From the NCBI GenBank assembly GCA_015057705.1, contig SVDU01000029.1:1-58570 (forward strand): a stretch of DNA of 58,570 nt, written 5' to 3'. The notes below the pieces were generated by a model. The model worked only from the letters and a program-made list of their open reading frames with translations, searched no databases and was not told the DNA's origin. A program made the position numbers and the translations under genes. This document shows, piece by piece, positions 35,446-45,078 of the stretch. Each line of letters begins with the position of its first letter. The first letter of the stretch is position 1. The DNA is from Paenibacillaceae bacterium (GTDB lineage: Bacteria; Bacillota; Clostridia; Lachnospirales; Lachnospiraceae).

Positions 35446-36723
35446 ATGGATAAAATAAAAAGCATTAAAATATCCGGCATACCACTACCCATTTATCTGG
35501 GATTTACCGTTATTACCGCAGTTTCTATTGCCATGAAGTGGCTTCCTTCCGGCATGATCGGCGCCTTACTGGTTATGATGGTTTTTGGTGGATTGTTTAA
35601 TATTATTGGTAATAATCTTCCAATCGTAAAAACCTTTTTGGGTGGCGGTGCAATTGTGTGCATCTTTGCTTCTGCAGCTTTGGTGTATGCAGGTCTGATT
35701 CCAAAGGATGTTGTGGAGAATGTAGATCAGTTTATGAATAAGACTGGATTTTTAAATTTCTACATAGCAGCCTTAATTACCGGAAGTATTCTTGGTATGG
35801 ACCGCACTCTTTTATTAAAAGCGGCTGTACGTTTTCTCCCGGTTGCACTTTGCGCCATGACTGTGGCAATCTTAAGTGTTGGCGCAGTGGGAGCATTGGT
35901 TGGATATGGTTTTGTAGATGCCATCATGTATGTGGCAATTCCCATGATGGGAGGCGGAATGGGTGCCGGAGTCGTTCCTTTATCCGGTATGTATGCAGAA
36001 GCACTGCAGACAGATAAAGCTGCTATCATATCACGAATGATACCAGCCTCCACCCTTGGTAATGTCATGGCAATTGTAGGTGCTGGTCTTCTGGCAAAGC
36101 TTGGAGAAGTAAAACCTGCTCTGACTGGTAATGGCCGTCTTATGAGAAACCACAATTCTGACATGAATGAAAAAAACAACTCATCTGTCACTCTGGAAGA
36201 ATTGGGAATCGGTATGATTACCGCTATGTTTTTCTTCTTAATGGGTGTTATTATTAGTAAATTTGTTCCTGCAGTTCATTCCTATGCATGGATGATTATT
36301 CTTGTGGCTGTCAGTAAGGCGTGCGGTATTATTCCGGTAAAATTTGAAGATTCCGCCCGCCAGTGGTCCCAGTTTGTTATGAAAAACTGGACCAGCGCAC
36401 TTTTAGTCGGTATTGGGATATCAATGATCGATTTAGGTGCAGTTGCCCAGGCAGTAAGCCCTATGTATCTGCTTCTTGTATTTGTAGTAGTTGGAAGTGT
36501 ATCCTTAGGTGCAGGAATCGGTGGCCATCTGGTTGGCTTCTACCCGGTAGAGTCTGCAATTACTGCCGGACTTTGCACAACCAACATGGGCGGAACAGGG
36601 GATATCGCAGTTCTTTCAGCAGCAAAGAGAATGGAACTTCTGCCATTTGCCCAGATTGCCACCAGAATCTGCGGCGCACTTATCCTGATCGTCGCCAGTT
36701 TACTGATTCAGATATTATTTTAA
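35446..36723 (+). CDS. 2-hydroxycarboxylate transporter (CitS/MaeN type)
   Basis: 425 residues, about eleven hydrophobic segments. The two family reentrant-loop regions are visible: AIPMMGGGMGAGVVPLSGMY (about 160-185) and HLVGFYPVESAITAGLCTTN followed by MGGTGDIAVLSAAKRM (about 365-400). Members carry citrate or malate with sodium ions or protons. The coupled malic enzyme gene makes malate the likely substrate. A lone ATG close to the previous stop indicates coupled translation. Confidence 0.93.
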   Translation: MDKIKSIKISGIPLPIYLGFTVITAVSIAMKWLPSGMIGALLVMMVFGGLFNIIGNNLPIVKTFLGGGAIVCIFASAALVYAGLIPKDVVENVDQFMNKTGFLNFYIAALITGSILGMDRTLLLKAAVRFLPVALCAMTVAILSVGAVGALVGYGFVDAIMYVAIPMMGGGMGAGVVPLSGMYAEALQTDKAAIISRMIPASTLGNVMAIVGAGLLAKLGEVKPALTGNGRLMRNHNSDMNEKNNSSVTLEELGIGMITAMFFFLMGVIISKFVPAVHSYAWMIILVAVSKACGIIPVKFEDSARQWSQFVMKNWTSALLVGIGISMIDLGAVAQAVSPMYLLLVFVVVGSVSLGAGIGGHLVGFYPVESAITAGLCTTNMGGTGDIAVLSAAKRMELLPFAQIATRICGALILIVASLLIQILF

Positions 36724-36746
36724 ATAGAATGATAGAGAAATAAGAT

Positions 36747-36792
36747 AAGCCTCCGATGAAGATAAATGTAATCTTCATCGGAGGCTTTTTTT
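36747..36792 (+). terminator. Terminator after the malate operon
   Basis: AAGCCTCCGATGAAGAT pairs with ATCTTCATCGGAGGCTT across 7 bases, followed by a T tract. Confidence 0.92.
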
Positions 36793-36834
36793 ATAAATTA
36801 AAATCAGAAAGTAGTGCATAAATATAAATATTTG

Positions 36835-36855
36835 CGCAGTATATCTCATACTGCG
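36835..36855. repeat. Left copy of a 19-bp inverted repeat, itself a dyad
   Basis: CGCAGTAT-ATCTC-ATACTGCG. Nineteen bases (36835-36853) recur as the exact reverse complement at 37190-37208. The symmetric arms with a short asymmetric core look like a recombinase or dimeric-regulator site. Confidence 0.7.
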
Positions 36856-36972
36856 GTTGCAAAATTATATATATTTCGACAATTATCATTATAAAGTAAT
36901 TACTTTTCTTTGTCAAACAACAGTTTATACAGTGAAACAAACGATAATTGAAAGAAAATGTTAGAAATTTAA

Positions 36973-37161
36973 TTAAAATATTACATAATATTTTTTTGTT
37001 AATAGCAGAACGCCGTCACAGACCCCGTCATACTTTATCACATGATTGTTCAATATCGCTTTAGGGATGATTTCTCCTCCTTTTTTATTCCCTGTATCAA
37101 TTAAATAGTCATCGATTCCATACGCCGTCTTTAAAACCGTCAGTATCCCGGGAAACAGCCA
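36973..37161 (-). pseudogene. Possible gene remnant between the inverted repeats
   Basis: Open for 62 codons on the minus strand with coding-like sequence LFPGILTVLKTAYGIDDYLI, DTGNKKGGEIIPKAILNNHV and IKYDGVCDGVLLLTKKYYVI. No good start or ribosome site, and a stop precedes it. I do not recognise the family. It is probably the end of a former gene. The remaining parts of 36793-37346 hold no gene that I can support apart from two mini-frames near 37265. Confidence 0.35.
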
Positions 37162-37189
37162 TTAATCCTATGTTTCACAGCCTAAGACA

Positions 37190-37208
37190 CAGTATGAGAT
37201 ATACTGCG
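37190..37208. repeat. Right copy of the 19-bp inverted repeat
   Basis: CAGTATGAGATATACTGCG, the exact reverse complement of 36835-36853, with 336 bases between the copies. Confidence 0.7.
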
Positions 37209-37346
37209 AAGATTGTTTCCAAGTCTGTAATGGCTTAAAAAGACAGAGAAAACGGAGGTGTTCTATGATATTTAATTAATGCAGGCGGATACAGAAGAGT
37301 AGACCGGATCCAGTCATCCGGAATAAATGAAAGAGGGAATGTTAAA

Positions 37347-38693
37347 GTGAAAAAGTGGTTTGAGGATTTGAAAGTTGCAAAGAAACTGTTAATCAGCTAT
37401 CTGCTAATTGTTGCATTTACCATGATTACAGCAGGAGCAGGTATTTTTACTGTGATGCATTTTACCAGGAATGTGTCAGTTATAATAATTGTTATTGCAT
37501 TAATTTCTATTATTTCTGTGATTCTTTCCTTATATCTTTCCAGTTATATGTCAGATATTATTGCCTATCCCCTTTATATATTTGAGTCATTTGCCAGTAT
37601 GGTGGCTGTGGGAGATTTTGGAGTTGAAAGAATCGCAGGTGAAAAAGAAAGAGGCTGGGCTTCCAGGAAAGATGAAGTTGGTGGCCTTGCCAGTGCCTTT
37701 GACAAGATGATTATTAACAATATTGAACTGGCCCAGACGACAAGGGCAATTGCAGACGGTGATTTAACAACTGTTGTGACCATTCGCTCCGAAGAGGATA
37801 TTCTTGGGAAAGCGCTTGCCGAATTAGTTGAAAAATTTCACAATCTGGCTTCTTCCATTACTACCATAGCAGAACAGGTTAATTCCGGATCAGGGCAGGT
37901 TTCTGACGGCGCCCAGGCTCTGTCAAGCGGAACAACAGAACAGGCAGCGACTCTGGAAGAGTTAAATGCTTCCATAGGAAATGTAGCTGATCAGGCAACA
38001 AAAAATGCCAGAAGTGTTGAGAAAGCAGCTGATTATGTAAATCAGGCAGGTCAGGGCGTTATGGAAAGCAACGAATATATGCAGGAATTAAATACTGCCA
38101 TGAAAGAGATTGGGGAGTCTTCCCAGGAAATATCAAAGATTACCAAGCTTGTGGAGGATATTGCATTTCAGACCAATATTCTTGCACTCAATGCTGCTGT
38201 AGAAGCTGCCCGTGCCGGTGATGCAGGGAAAGGTTTTGCAGTAGTTGCTGATGAAGTCCGTAATTTAGCGGCGAAATCGGCGGATGCTGCAAAGCAGACA
38301 GCTGATCTGATTCAAAAATCGGTAACAATGGTATCTCATGGGGAGCGTCTGGCTGATGATACACTAAAGCTGTTATTTACGGTAAAAGATAAGGCTCAGA
38401 TGGTGGAACAGGCAATTAATGAAATTGAATCAGCGTCTACCGAACAGGCGGGAGCAATTGAACAGATCAATCAGGGTCTGTCCCAGGTGTCTGCAGTTGT
38501 TCAGACCAATGCCGCTACTGCGGAAGAAAGCTCAGCAGCCAGTGAAGAACTTGCTGCGCAGGCTGAAATACTGCAGCAGGAAGTAAGAAAATTCAAATTG
38601 CATGAGGAATATACCAGTCATGACAGGACAGAGTCAGGAAGGATCTTTGACGATACCAGGCATGTGTCAGCAGGTTCCTATGTAAAGTATTGA
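37347..38693 (+). CDS. Methyl-accepting chemotaxis protein without sensor domain
   Basis: 448 residues; GTG start ([10 protein letters not shown]) after AAGAGGGA. Two membrane helices (about 13-36 and 42-67) are only a few residues apart, so there is no periplasmic sensing domain. Then a HAMP-like region and the long signalling coiled coil with the conserved hairpin tip [20 protein letters not shown] and [20 protein letters not shown] (about 270-305). It should signal to CheA through CheW. A cheW-like gene follows 27 bases on. It may sense through the membrane, the cytoplasm or a partner protein. Confidence 0.92.
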   Translation: MKKWFEDLKVAKKLLISYLLIVAFTMITAGAGIFTVMHFTRNVSVIIIVIALISIISVILSLYLSSYMSDIIAYPLYIFESFASMVAVGDFGVERIAGEKERGWASRKDEVGGLASAFDKMIINNIELAQTTRAIADGDLTTVVTIRSEEDILGKALAELVEKFHNLASSITTIAEQVNSGSGQVSDGAQALSSGTTEQAATLEELNASIGNVADQATKNARSVEKAADYVNQAGQGVMESNEYMQELNTAMKEIGESSQEISKITKLVEDIAFQTNILALNAAVEAARAGDAGKGFAVVADEVRNLAAKSADAAKQTADLIQKSVTMVSHGERLADDTLKLLFTVKDKAQMVEQAINEIESASTEQAGAIEQINQGLSQVSAVVQTNAATAEESSAASEELAAQAEILQQEVRKFKLHEEYTSHDRTESGRIFDDTRHVSAGSYVKY

Positions 38694-38720
38694 TGTTTCA
38701 GGAATAAGGGGGAATAAAGG

Positions 38721-39236
38721 TTGAAAAGGCAGGAATTGCGGATTCACCAGCAGGGGAATCCGGATACCTTAAAAGACAGATACCTGACATTTTGGGCAGA
38801 TAACCGGTTGCTCGGTCTTTCAATTACCTGTGTTGTGCAGATTGTTGGATTACAAAGGATTACACATTTTCCAGACTCTCCAGCTTACGTAAAAGGCGCG
38901 GTCAGTTTGAGAGGCGATGTTTTTCCAGTTGTGGATTTACGGCAAAAACTTGGTGGAGACGCAAAAGAGTATAATGACAGGAATTGTATCATTATTATAA
39001 AGATCTCTAACAGTTTATATGGATTTATTGTTGATGGAGTTGAAGCGGTATGCCAGGTGCTGCAGGAAGAAATTTTACCGGTTCCCTATTTTAATAATCA
39101 ATCTTTAAACGGCTGTTTCTCAGGAATTGTTAAAGTACTAACGGAAAGCAGTGTGGAAAAAATAATTTATCTTTTAAATATTCAAAAACTTCTTAGTAAA
39201 GAAGAGTTTGAAGTACTGGCTTTGGCAGAAAGATAA
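38721..39236 (+). CDS. CheW-like chemotaxis coupling protein
   Basis: 171 residues; TTG start with AAGGGGG upstream. CheW fold: YLTFWADNRLLGLSITCVVQ, then ITHFPDSPAYVKGAVSLRGD, VFPVVDLRQKLG, IIIIKISNSLYGFIVDGVEA and GCFSGIVKVL. It would link the receptor encoded just upstream to a CheA kinase. No CheA gene is in the window. The pair ends at a terminator. Confidence 0.9.
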   Translation: MKRQELRIHQQGNPDTLKDRYLTFWADNRLLGLSITCVVQIVGLQRITHFPDSPAYVKGAVSLRGDVFPVVDLRQKLGGDAKEYNDRNCIIIIKISNSLYGFIVDGVEAVCQVLQEEILPVPYFNNQSLNGCFSGIVKVLTESSVEKIIYLLNIQKLLSKEEFEVLALAER

Positions 39237-39247
39237 ACGGAGAAGTG

Positions 39248-39290
39248 AATCAGGGCTGAAAACCGACGGGTGGTTTTTAACCCTGATTTT
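39248..39290 (+). terminator. Terminator after cheW
   Basis: AATCAGGG with CCCTGATT and inner pairs AAAACC with GGTTTT, followed by TT. Confidence 0.75.
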
Positions 39291-39302
39291 ATGTTATTTA
39301 TC

Positions 39303-39332
39303 TGGAACAAATAACAAAAGCTATGCTATACT
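39303..39332 (+). promoter_or_regulatory. Candidate sigma-A promoter
   Basis: TGGAAC (39303) and TATACT (39327) with an 18-base spacer, about 30 bases upstream of the next start. Confidence 0.5.
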
Positions 39333-39365
39333 TGGTACAGAAAAAAAGGGAGGGACTGTAATAAT

Positions 39366-40637
39366 ATGGAGGAACAATCAAAGCTAAATGGCCGTATGCT
39401 GACCGGAGGAGCAGGAGACAGGGATCACTATAACACCCAGCTTTTGTATTTCACCTCTTCGTCTGTCAGCGAGAATGACGAAAGGATCTATATGATCTGT
39501 GACAAAGGAGGAAACCCCAATGTTATGGTCAAAGATTTAGTGACAGGTGAAGAACGTTTTCTGACTGATAATAAAAAGGGAATTTTAAAGAGCTACGTGT
39601 ATTTTGACGGCACATTGGGTCAGGGGCTTGGAAAAGCCAGTGTGTGTCTGGACAGCAAAAGGGATGTAGTTTATTTTATCCAGGATGATAAGATCTGCAA
39701 AACAGATTTAACCGGTACTGTCACTGTTTTAAATACCGTACCGTCAGGACGAATGACGGCATTCACCCATGCAAGTTCAGACGGAAGATATCTCTGTGTT
39801 CCCATGACAGATGGCAGATGCCTGGATTTTGATCCGGAAACGGAGGGCTCTGGTCTGGACAAAAGACCAGTTTATGATATTGACGGCCGCATTCAGGAAG
39901 AAAATTTAAACAGTTACTTATGCGTCTATGATACACATACGGGCGATATGGTGTATGAGAAAGTGGTAGAAAAGTGCTGGATTACCCATGTACAGTTTCA
40001 TCCACAAAATCAGGATCTGATTATGTACAATCACGAATGGACCTCTTTTGACTGTGGAATCCGCAGAATCTGGCTTTATGATCATAGCCTGGACACTCTG
40101 ACCCCTGTTAGAAGGGAAGGAAGTGATACGCTTGGGAGACCCGGAGGCTATTTAAGAAGCAGAAACGACTGGGTCTGCCACGAGATGTGGAGTGATGACG
40201 GGGAAAGCATTATCTATCATGGAGGCTATGCAGGAGGCCCGGCCATGGTTGGCAAATATGAGGTGGGAACCGGGAAATACTGGGAGATTGCCCTTCCTGA
40301 CAGTTATAATGCTTATGGACATTTCACCATGGATCATGCCGGAAATCTGGTGTGTGACGGATACTTTAAATATCCATGGGAAGTTAAAAAAATAAGGGAA
40401 AACAGTACGGATAATGGGCCGGATCCTCATAAAAAAGATGCGGAATATATCTGTCGGGTACTGGTCGACTGGGATGGTGGAGAACTGAAATGGATTCCCC
40501 TTTGTAAGCATGAAAGTGACTGGCTGGGACAGGATGCCCATCCCCATCCGATATACAGTCACTCCGGAGACCGTATATTTTTTAACAGCCGCTGGAACCA
40601 GAATGTAAATGTTTACTGCGTGTCCACCTTCTGTTAA
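39366..40637 (+). CDS. Oligogalacturonate lyase-like beta-propeller protein (PL22 type)
   Basis: 423 residues. Propeller-like repeats with ENDERIYMICDKGGNPNVMV, VLNTVPSGRMTAFTHASSDG, ITHVQFHPQNQDLIMYNHEW, VCHEMWSDDGESIIYHGGYA and LGQDAHPHPIYSHSGDRIFF. The His-rich motifs NHEW, CHEMW and QDAHPHP lie where PL22 oligogalacturonide lyases hold their metal and substrate. No signal peptide, so it acts in the cytoplasm on pectin fragments or a related uronate substrate. It stands alone, with no pectin genes beside it, so the true substrate is open. Confidence 0.75.
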   Translation: MEEQSKLNGRMLTGGAGDRDHYNTQLLYFTSSSVSENDERIYMICDKGGNPNVMVKDLVTGEERFLTDNKKGILKSYVYFDGTLGQGLGKASVCLDSKRDVVYFIQDDKICKTDLTGTVTVLNTVPSGRMTAFTHASSDGRYLCVPMTDGRCLDFDPETEGSGLDKRPVYDIDGRIQEENLNSYLCVYDTHTGDMVYEKVVEKCWITHVQFHPQNQDLIMYNHEWTSFDCGIRRIWLYDHSLDTLTPVRREGSDTLGRPGGYLRSRNDWVCHEMWSDDGESIIYHGGYAGGPAMVGKYEVGTGKYWEIALPDSYNAYGHFTMDHAGNLVCDGYFKYPWEVKKIRENSTDNGPDPHKKDAEYICRVLVDWDGGELKWIPLCKHESDWLGQDAHPHPIYSHSGDRIFFNSRWNQNVNVYCVSTFC

Positions 40638-40687
40638 ATATAAACTATTTATGGTATGATAGTTAAAAAGAGAAAGGGGGCAGAAGG

Positions 40688-41857
40688 ATGAAAATCTTTC
40701 ATTTGTCCGATTTACATATTGGCAAACAGTTAAATGGTTACAGCCTGAAAGAAAATCAGGAGGCTGTATTAAACCAGATTGTTAATTATGCAGTTGCCAA
40801 AAAACCAGATGTGATATTAATCTGCGGTGATATCTATGATAAGACAGCTCCTTCGGCAGAAGCTTACACCCTGTTTGGGGGATTTTTAAATGCCCTTTCC
40901 CTGATCCAGCCGCAGCCTTCCGTTCTCATTATTGCAGGGAACCACGATTCTCCGGAACGGCTTTCCTATGCAGGCCCCTTTCTGGAGAAGCATTCCATCC
41001 ATTTGTCGGTGATGCCGCCCCAAAATCAGGACGAATACTTAAAAAAGGTGGTGCTTTCCGATCAATACGGTCCGGTTAATTTCTACCTTTTGCCTTTTTT
41101 AAAGCCCGGTTACGTAAGAAATTTATTTCCCGACAGTCAGCCGGAGGGATATGAAAGTGCAATTAAAGAAGTTCTGGCAAGAGAAGCCATAGACATCAGG
41201 GAGCGGAATGTTCTTTTGTCCCATCAGTTCTATACTGGAGGAAGCACAGACCCGGAAACTTGTGAATCGGAACAGGCGGTCATAATTGCAGGCGGTCTGG
41301 ACAGGGTAAATGTTTCCGTGCTTCCTCCCTTTGACTATGTGGCACTGGGGCATCTTCACGGGCCCCAAAAGGTTTCAACAGACTGGATCCGTTACTGCGG
41401 GACCCCTTTTAAATATTCCATCAGCGAGGAACACCACAGGAAAGGGATCACTGTCATAGAAATGGGAGCAAAAGGGGAATTACCTGCTTTAGAAGTTCTT
41501 CCTCTTGGCGGGATTCAGGATGTAAGGCGTGAGAGGGGAACACTTAAGGAGGTTCTAAGCCGTGCAGATGAGAAAAACCGGCATGACTTTGTCAGTGTTA
41601 CGCTGACCGATGAGGATGAGCCATACCGGATCAGGGAACAGTTAAAGGAAGTTTATGATTATCTGCTGGAACTGAAAGTGGATAATGTACGCACCAGGGA
41701 AAAGATGATGGAGGAAGAGGAGCGTGTATCGGTATTAAATCCACTGGAAGCATTCCAGCAGTTTTATAAGGCTGTAAGCGGGGAAGAGATGACGAAGGAA
41801 GCTTATGAGGCCATGGAAAAAATTGTCCAGGAAGCAAAAGAGGAGGAAGGATTATGA
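40688..41857 (+). CDS. sbcD: Exonuclease subunit SbcD
   Basis: 389 residues; AAAGGGGG before ATG. Mre11-type phosphoesterase: MKIFHLSDLHIGKQLNGYSL, DVILICGDIYDKTAPSAEA, IIAGNHDSPERL, LLSHQFYTGG and VALGHLHGPQKV. These carry the two-manganese site. It forms the SbcCD nuclease that opens hairpins and DNA ends. Its stop overlaps the next start (ATGA). Confidence 0.96.
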   Translation: MKIFHLSDLHIGKQLNGYSLKENQEAVLNQIVNYAVAKKPDVILICGDIYDKTAPSAEAYTLFGGFLNALSLIQPQPSVLIIAGNHDSPERLSYAGPFLEKHSIHLSVMPPQNQDEYLKKVVLSDQYGPVNFYLLPFLKPGYVRNLFPDSQPEGYESAIKEVLAREAIDIRERNVLLSHQFYTGGSTDPETCESEQAVIIAGGLDRVNVSVLPPFDYVALGHLHGPQKVSTDWIRYCGTPFKYSISEEHHRKGITVIEMGAKGELPALEVLPLGGIQDVRRERGTLKEVLSRADEKNRHDFVSVTLTDEDEPYRIREQLKEVYDYLLELKVDNVRTREKMMEEEERVSVLNPLEAFQQFYKAVSGEEMTKEAYEAMEKIVQEAKEEEGL

Positions 41858-44800
41858 AACCGCTGAAACTGACAATGTCGGCGTTTGGCTCCTACAAAGA
41901 TGTGGAAACTGTGGATTTTCAGATTGCAGGTCATGGAATCTTTCTGATAACCGGAGACACCGGCTCTGGAAAAACAACGATCTTTGATGCTGTTTCCTAC
42001 GCTCTTTTTGGAGAAACCAGCGGACAGAGAAGAGAACCCTCCATGATGCGCAGCCAGTATGCAGACGATGACAGGGAGACTTTTGTTACCTTCCGCTTTT
42101 TGGAACAGGGAGAAACCTATGAAATTACAAGAAGTCCTTCCTATTTAAGAAGCAGTAAGAGGAAAAACAAAGACGGAGAATATACAAAAATCTCAGTTCC
42201 TGCAAAAGCTTCCCTGATTCTTCCCACCGGACTTGAATTTGCCGGAAATATCCGGGATATTAACCAGAAGATAGAAGAGATTATAGGAGTGGATTTAAGT
42301 CAGTTTTCCCAGATTGCAATGATTGCACAGGGAGACTATTTAAAGCTTCTTCTGGCTACTTCCAAAGAAAGAAAAGAAATCTTTTCCAGAATTTTCAATA
42401 CTGGAATTTACAGCCGGATTCAGTATAAGTTAAAGGAAAAAAATAACTTCTATGCAGGAAAGCTGGAGGACAACAGGAAGCTTTGCGCTCATGAGACTGG
42501 AAACCTGGAGCTTTTGCATGACAGCATACATAAAGAAGAGTGGTTTTTGCTGCTGGAATTTCCAGAGACGAAAATAGAGGAGATCATAAACCAGGTATCT
42601 GTAATCCTTGATGAAATCTACGGAAAAGAAAAGCAGCTATCTGAAGAGAGGGAAAAAAACAGTGAAACTCTTTCCAGCGTGGAACGTAAACGAAATCAGG
42701 CCATGGAACAGAACCGGCTGTTTGATAAATTAAATGAGGCCACTGACCGCATGGAGGCACTGAGGCTTCAGAGTGAAGGCTGGGAGCTTAAAAGAGAACG
42801 CCTTGCCATAGGAGAACGGGCAGAAAAAGCATATACGGCAGAGATTCAGTATAAGGACAGAAAAAACGACTGGGAAACAGCCGGGAAACGGGAAGCAGAG
42901 CTTGAGGAAGAGCTTAAAAAGGCAGGGGAAATACTTGCCGCAGTAAAGAAAGCTTCAGTGGAATGCCAGGAAGCATCAGAAAAAGAAGTTCCAAAGCTTA
43001 CTATTTTATTAGACAGGCTTAATTCTTCCATGCCTCTGTACGAAGACTGGAAGAAGATGGAAGAACTATGCCGGATCAAAAAAAGTATTGAGGAGGAATT
43101 CCAGAACCGGTATTTGGATGCAGAAAAAGAACTGGAAAGTGTCAGCCTGCGCTTAAAAGAATATGAAAAAAGACAGGGGTCTCTGACAGCAGCAGCTGCA
43201 AAACTTTCTGACTTAAAGGAACTCACAGGCCAGTATACGAGAAAGGAAGAAGCTTTAAAGAACCTTTTACTGGCATTAAAACAGTTCAGGGCAGTTCAGC
43301 TGGAAGTATCCCAATTAAGGCTTTCTGAGAAGGAGGCACAGACCGAATACGAAGAAGCACAGTCCAGGTATGCCATTCTCTATCAGAGCTTTTTTGAACA
43401 TCAGGCAGGCCTGCTGGCAAAGGATTTAGATGACGGGACTGCATGTCCTGTATGTGGTTCCACCCACCACCCACAGAAAGCGAAGTTTTATGATGACAGC
43501 ATCACAGCTGAAATGGTAGATGAAGCCAGGATTAAAAGAGACCAGGCAAATGAACGACGATCTGAAGCAGCACTACTTACCATACGAAGATATGAAAGCT
43601 GCCGGCACCAGGAAGAGTGGATTAAGAAAGAAGCCAGTTTATGGTTTGACCCATGCATTGATGTGGATTTAATGGAGGAGCGTTTCTTACTGGAAGAGAA
43701 GGAAACAAAAGATCTGTTAATGAGAGCACGGGAAGAAGAAAAGAAAGGGAAAGAAGCAGAAGCCGGTTTAAAGGAACTGATTGAAAACAGGCAAACGGAT
43801 GCGTTTCGTATGGCAGAGCTGGAGCAGATAAGAGAGAAGCTCAGGGGTGAGTGGCAGGATAAGAAAGTGGAGAATGCTGCTTTATTTGCACAGCGGGAAC
43901 AATTAGAAAAGAATCTTCCTTACCCAGATGAGAAGCAGGCCAAAATTCAGCTGGAAAAATTAAAAAAGAGGAGAGAACTACTGCTATCCCAGGAGAAACA
44001 GGCCAATGAAAAGTTTCTTCTGTTATCAGAAGAGGAACAGGAGAAAAGAGGCCGTCTTGCTTCATTAAAAGAGAACAGAGAGATCCTTCTTAGAGCGCAG
44101 GAGAGTTCAAAAGAGGCCTATTTTTCCCTGCTTCGCGAACTGGGATTTTCTGATGAAACAGACTATCAAAAGGCAAAGATGTCTTCGGAACAGCGGACAG
44201 CCTGGCAGCAGGAAATACGCGGCTATGAGGAGGCGTGTCTGACTGCCAGGACGATTTATAACCAGTACAAAGAAGAGACAAAAGGCCGGGAAAGAATCGA
44301 TACATCACACTGGGAGGAAGAGGCTGCCGTCTTAAGGGAAGAACAAAAGCTACTCCAGTTGAAATTGGCAGAAGTAGCAGGGATCAAAAGCCGGACAGAG
44401 CGGACAGAGAGTAATTTAAAAAAGCTTTTTAAGGAACGGAACGAGCTTGAAAAGCAATACCAGCTGTATCACAGTTTAAACCAGACAGCGAATGGAAAGC
44501 TTTCCGTCAGTCTGGATTTCCAGACCTATGTACAACGTCAGTATTTTAATCAGATGGTACATGCCGCCAATAAGCGGTTAAAGATTATGTCTGACGGTGA
44601 GTTTTTACTTCAGTGCCGGGATTTAAATGCACTGGGAAGACAGGGGGAGGTTGGACTGGATCTTGACGTGTACAGCCTTTCGACCGGGCAGCTGCGTGAT
44701 GTGAAAACATTGTCTGGAGGAGAATCTTTCATGGCAGCACTTGCCATGGCTCTTGGAATGGCAGATATTATTCAGAGGACAGCAGGAAATGTGCGGATGG

Positions 44801-45018
44801 ATGCCATGTTTATTGATGAAGGCTTCGGATCCTTAGATGAGGAATCCAGGTTAAGAGCAGTGCGGATACTTCTGGAACTTGCGGGAGAACACAGACTCAT
44901 AGGAATTATTTCCCATGTAAGTGAATTAAAAGAACAGATTGATAAGAAACTGATCGTTTTCAAAAACGAGAGCGGCAGTAAAATCCGGTGGGAGCTGGAT
45001 CACCTGTCCTGCCTTTGA
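41854..45018 (+). CDS. sbcC: Exonuclease subunit SbcC, SMC-like ATPase
   Basis: 1,054 residues. Walker A LITGDTGSGKTTIFDAVSYA (about 32-50), long coiled coil with the zinc hook DDGTACPVCGSTHHPQK near 530, second coil, then the ABC signature VKTLSGGESFMAALAMALGM and Walker B MDAMFIDEGFGSLDEE (about 950-995). With SbcD it forms the ATP-driven nuclease complex for double-strand break repair. Overlaps sbcD by 4 bases. Confidence 0.96.
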   Translation: MKPLKLTMSAFGSYKDVETVDFQIAGHGIFLITGDTGSGKTTIFDAVSYALFGETSGQRREPSMMRSQYADDDRETFVTFRFLEQGETYEITRSPSYLRSSKRKNKDGEYTKISVPAKASLILPTGLEFAGNIRDINQKIEEIIGVDLSQFSQIAMIAQGDYLKLLLATSKERKEIFSRIFNTGIYSRIQYKLKEKNNFYAGKLEDNRKLCAHETGNLELLHDSIHKEEWFLLLEFPETKIEEIINQVSVILDEIYGKEKQLSEEREKNSETLSSVERKRNQAMEQNRLFDKLNEATDRMEALRLQSEGWELKRERLAIGERAEKAYTAEIQYKDRKNDWETAGKREAELEEELKKAGEILAAVKKASVECQEASEKEVPKLTILLDRLNSSMPLYEDWKKMEELCRIKKSIEEEFQNRYLDAEKELESVSLRLKEYEKRQGSLTAAAAKLSDLKELTGQYTRKEEALKNLLLALKQFRAVQLEVSQLRLSEKEAQTEYEEAQSRYAILYQSFFEHQAGLLAKDLDDGTACPVCGSTHHPQKAKFYDDSITAEMVDEARIKRDQANERRSEAALLTIRRYESCRHQEEWIKKEASLWFDPCIDVDLMEERFLLEEKETKDLLMRAREEEKKGKEAEAGLKELIENRQTDAFRMAELEQIREKLRGEWQDKKVENAALFAQREQLEKNLPYPDEKQAKIQLEKLKKRRELLLSQEKQANEKFLLLSEEEQEKRGRLASLKENREILLRAQESSKEAYFSLLRELGFSDETDYQKAKMSSEQRTAWQQEIRGYEEACLTARTIYNQYKEETKGRERIDTSHWEEEAAVLREEQKLLQLKLAEVAGIKSRTERTESNLKKLFKERNELEKQYQLYHSLNQTANGKLSVSLDFQTYVQRQYFNQMVHAANKRLKIMSDGEFLLQCRDLNALGRQGEVGLDLDVYSLSTGQLRDVKTLSGGESFMAALAMALGMADIIQRTAGNVRMDAMFIDEGFGSLDEESRLRAVRILLELAGEHRLIGIISHVSELKEQIDKKLIVFKNESGSKIRWELDHLSCL

Positions 45019-45028
45019 TAAGTGGTGG

Positions 45029-45077
45029 AAGCGGGAGACTGGGAACTTAAAAGTCAGTTTTCCCGCTTGCTTTTTTC
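45029..45077. terminator. Terminator between convergent sbcC and a regulator gene
   Basis: AAGCGGGA and TCCCGCTT, with CTG/CAG inside, followed by GCTTTTTT. Confidence 0.8.
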
Positions 45078-45078
45078 G

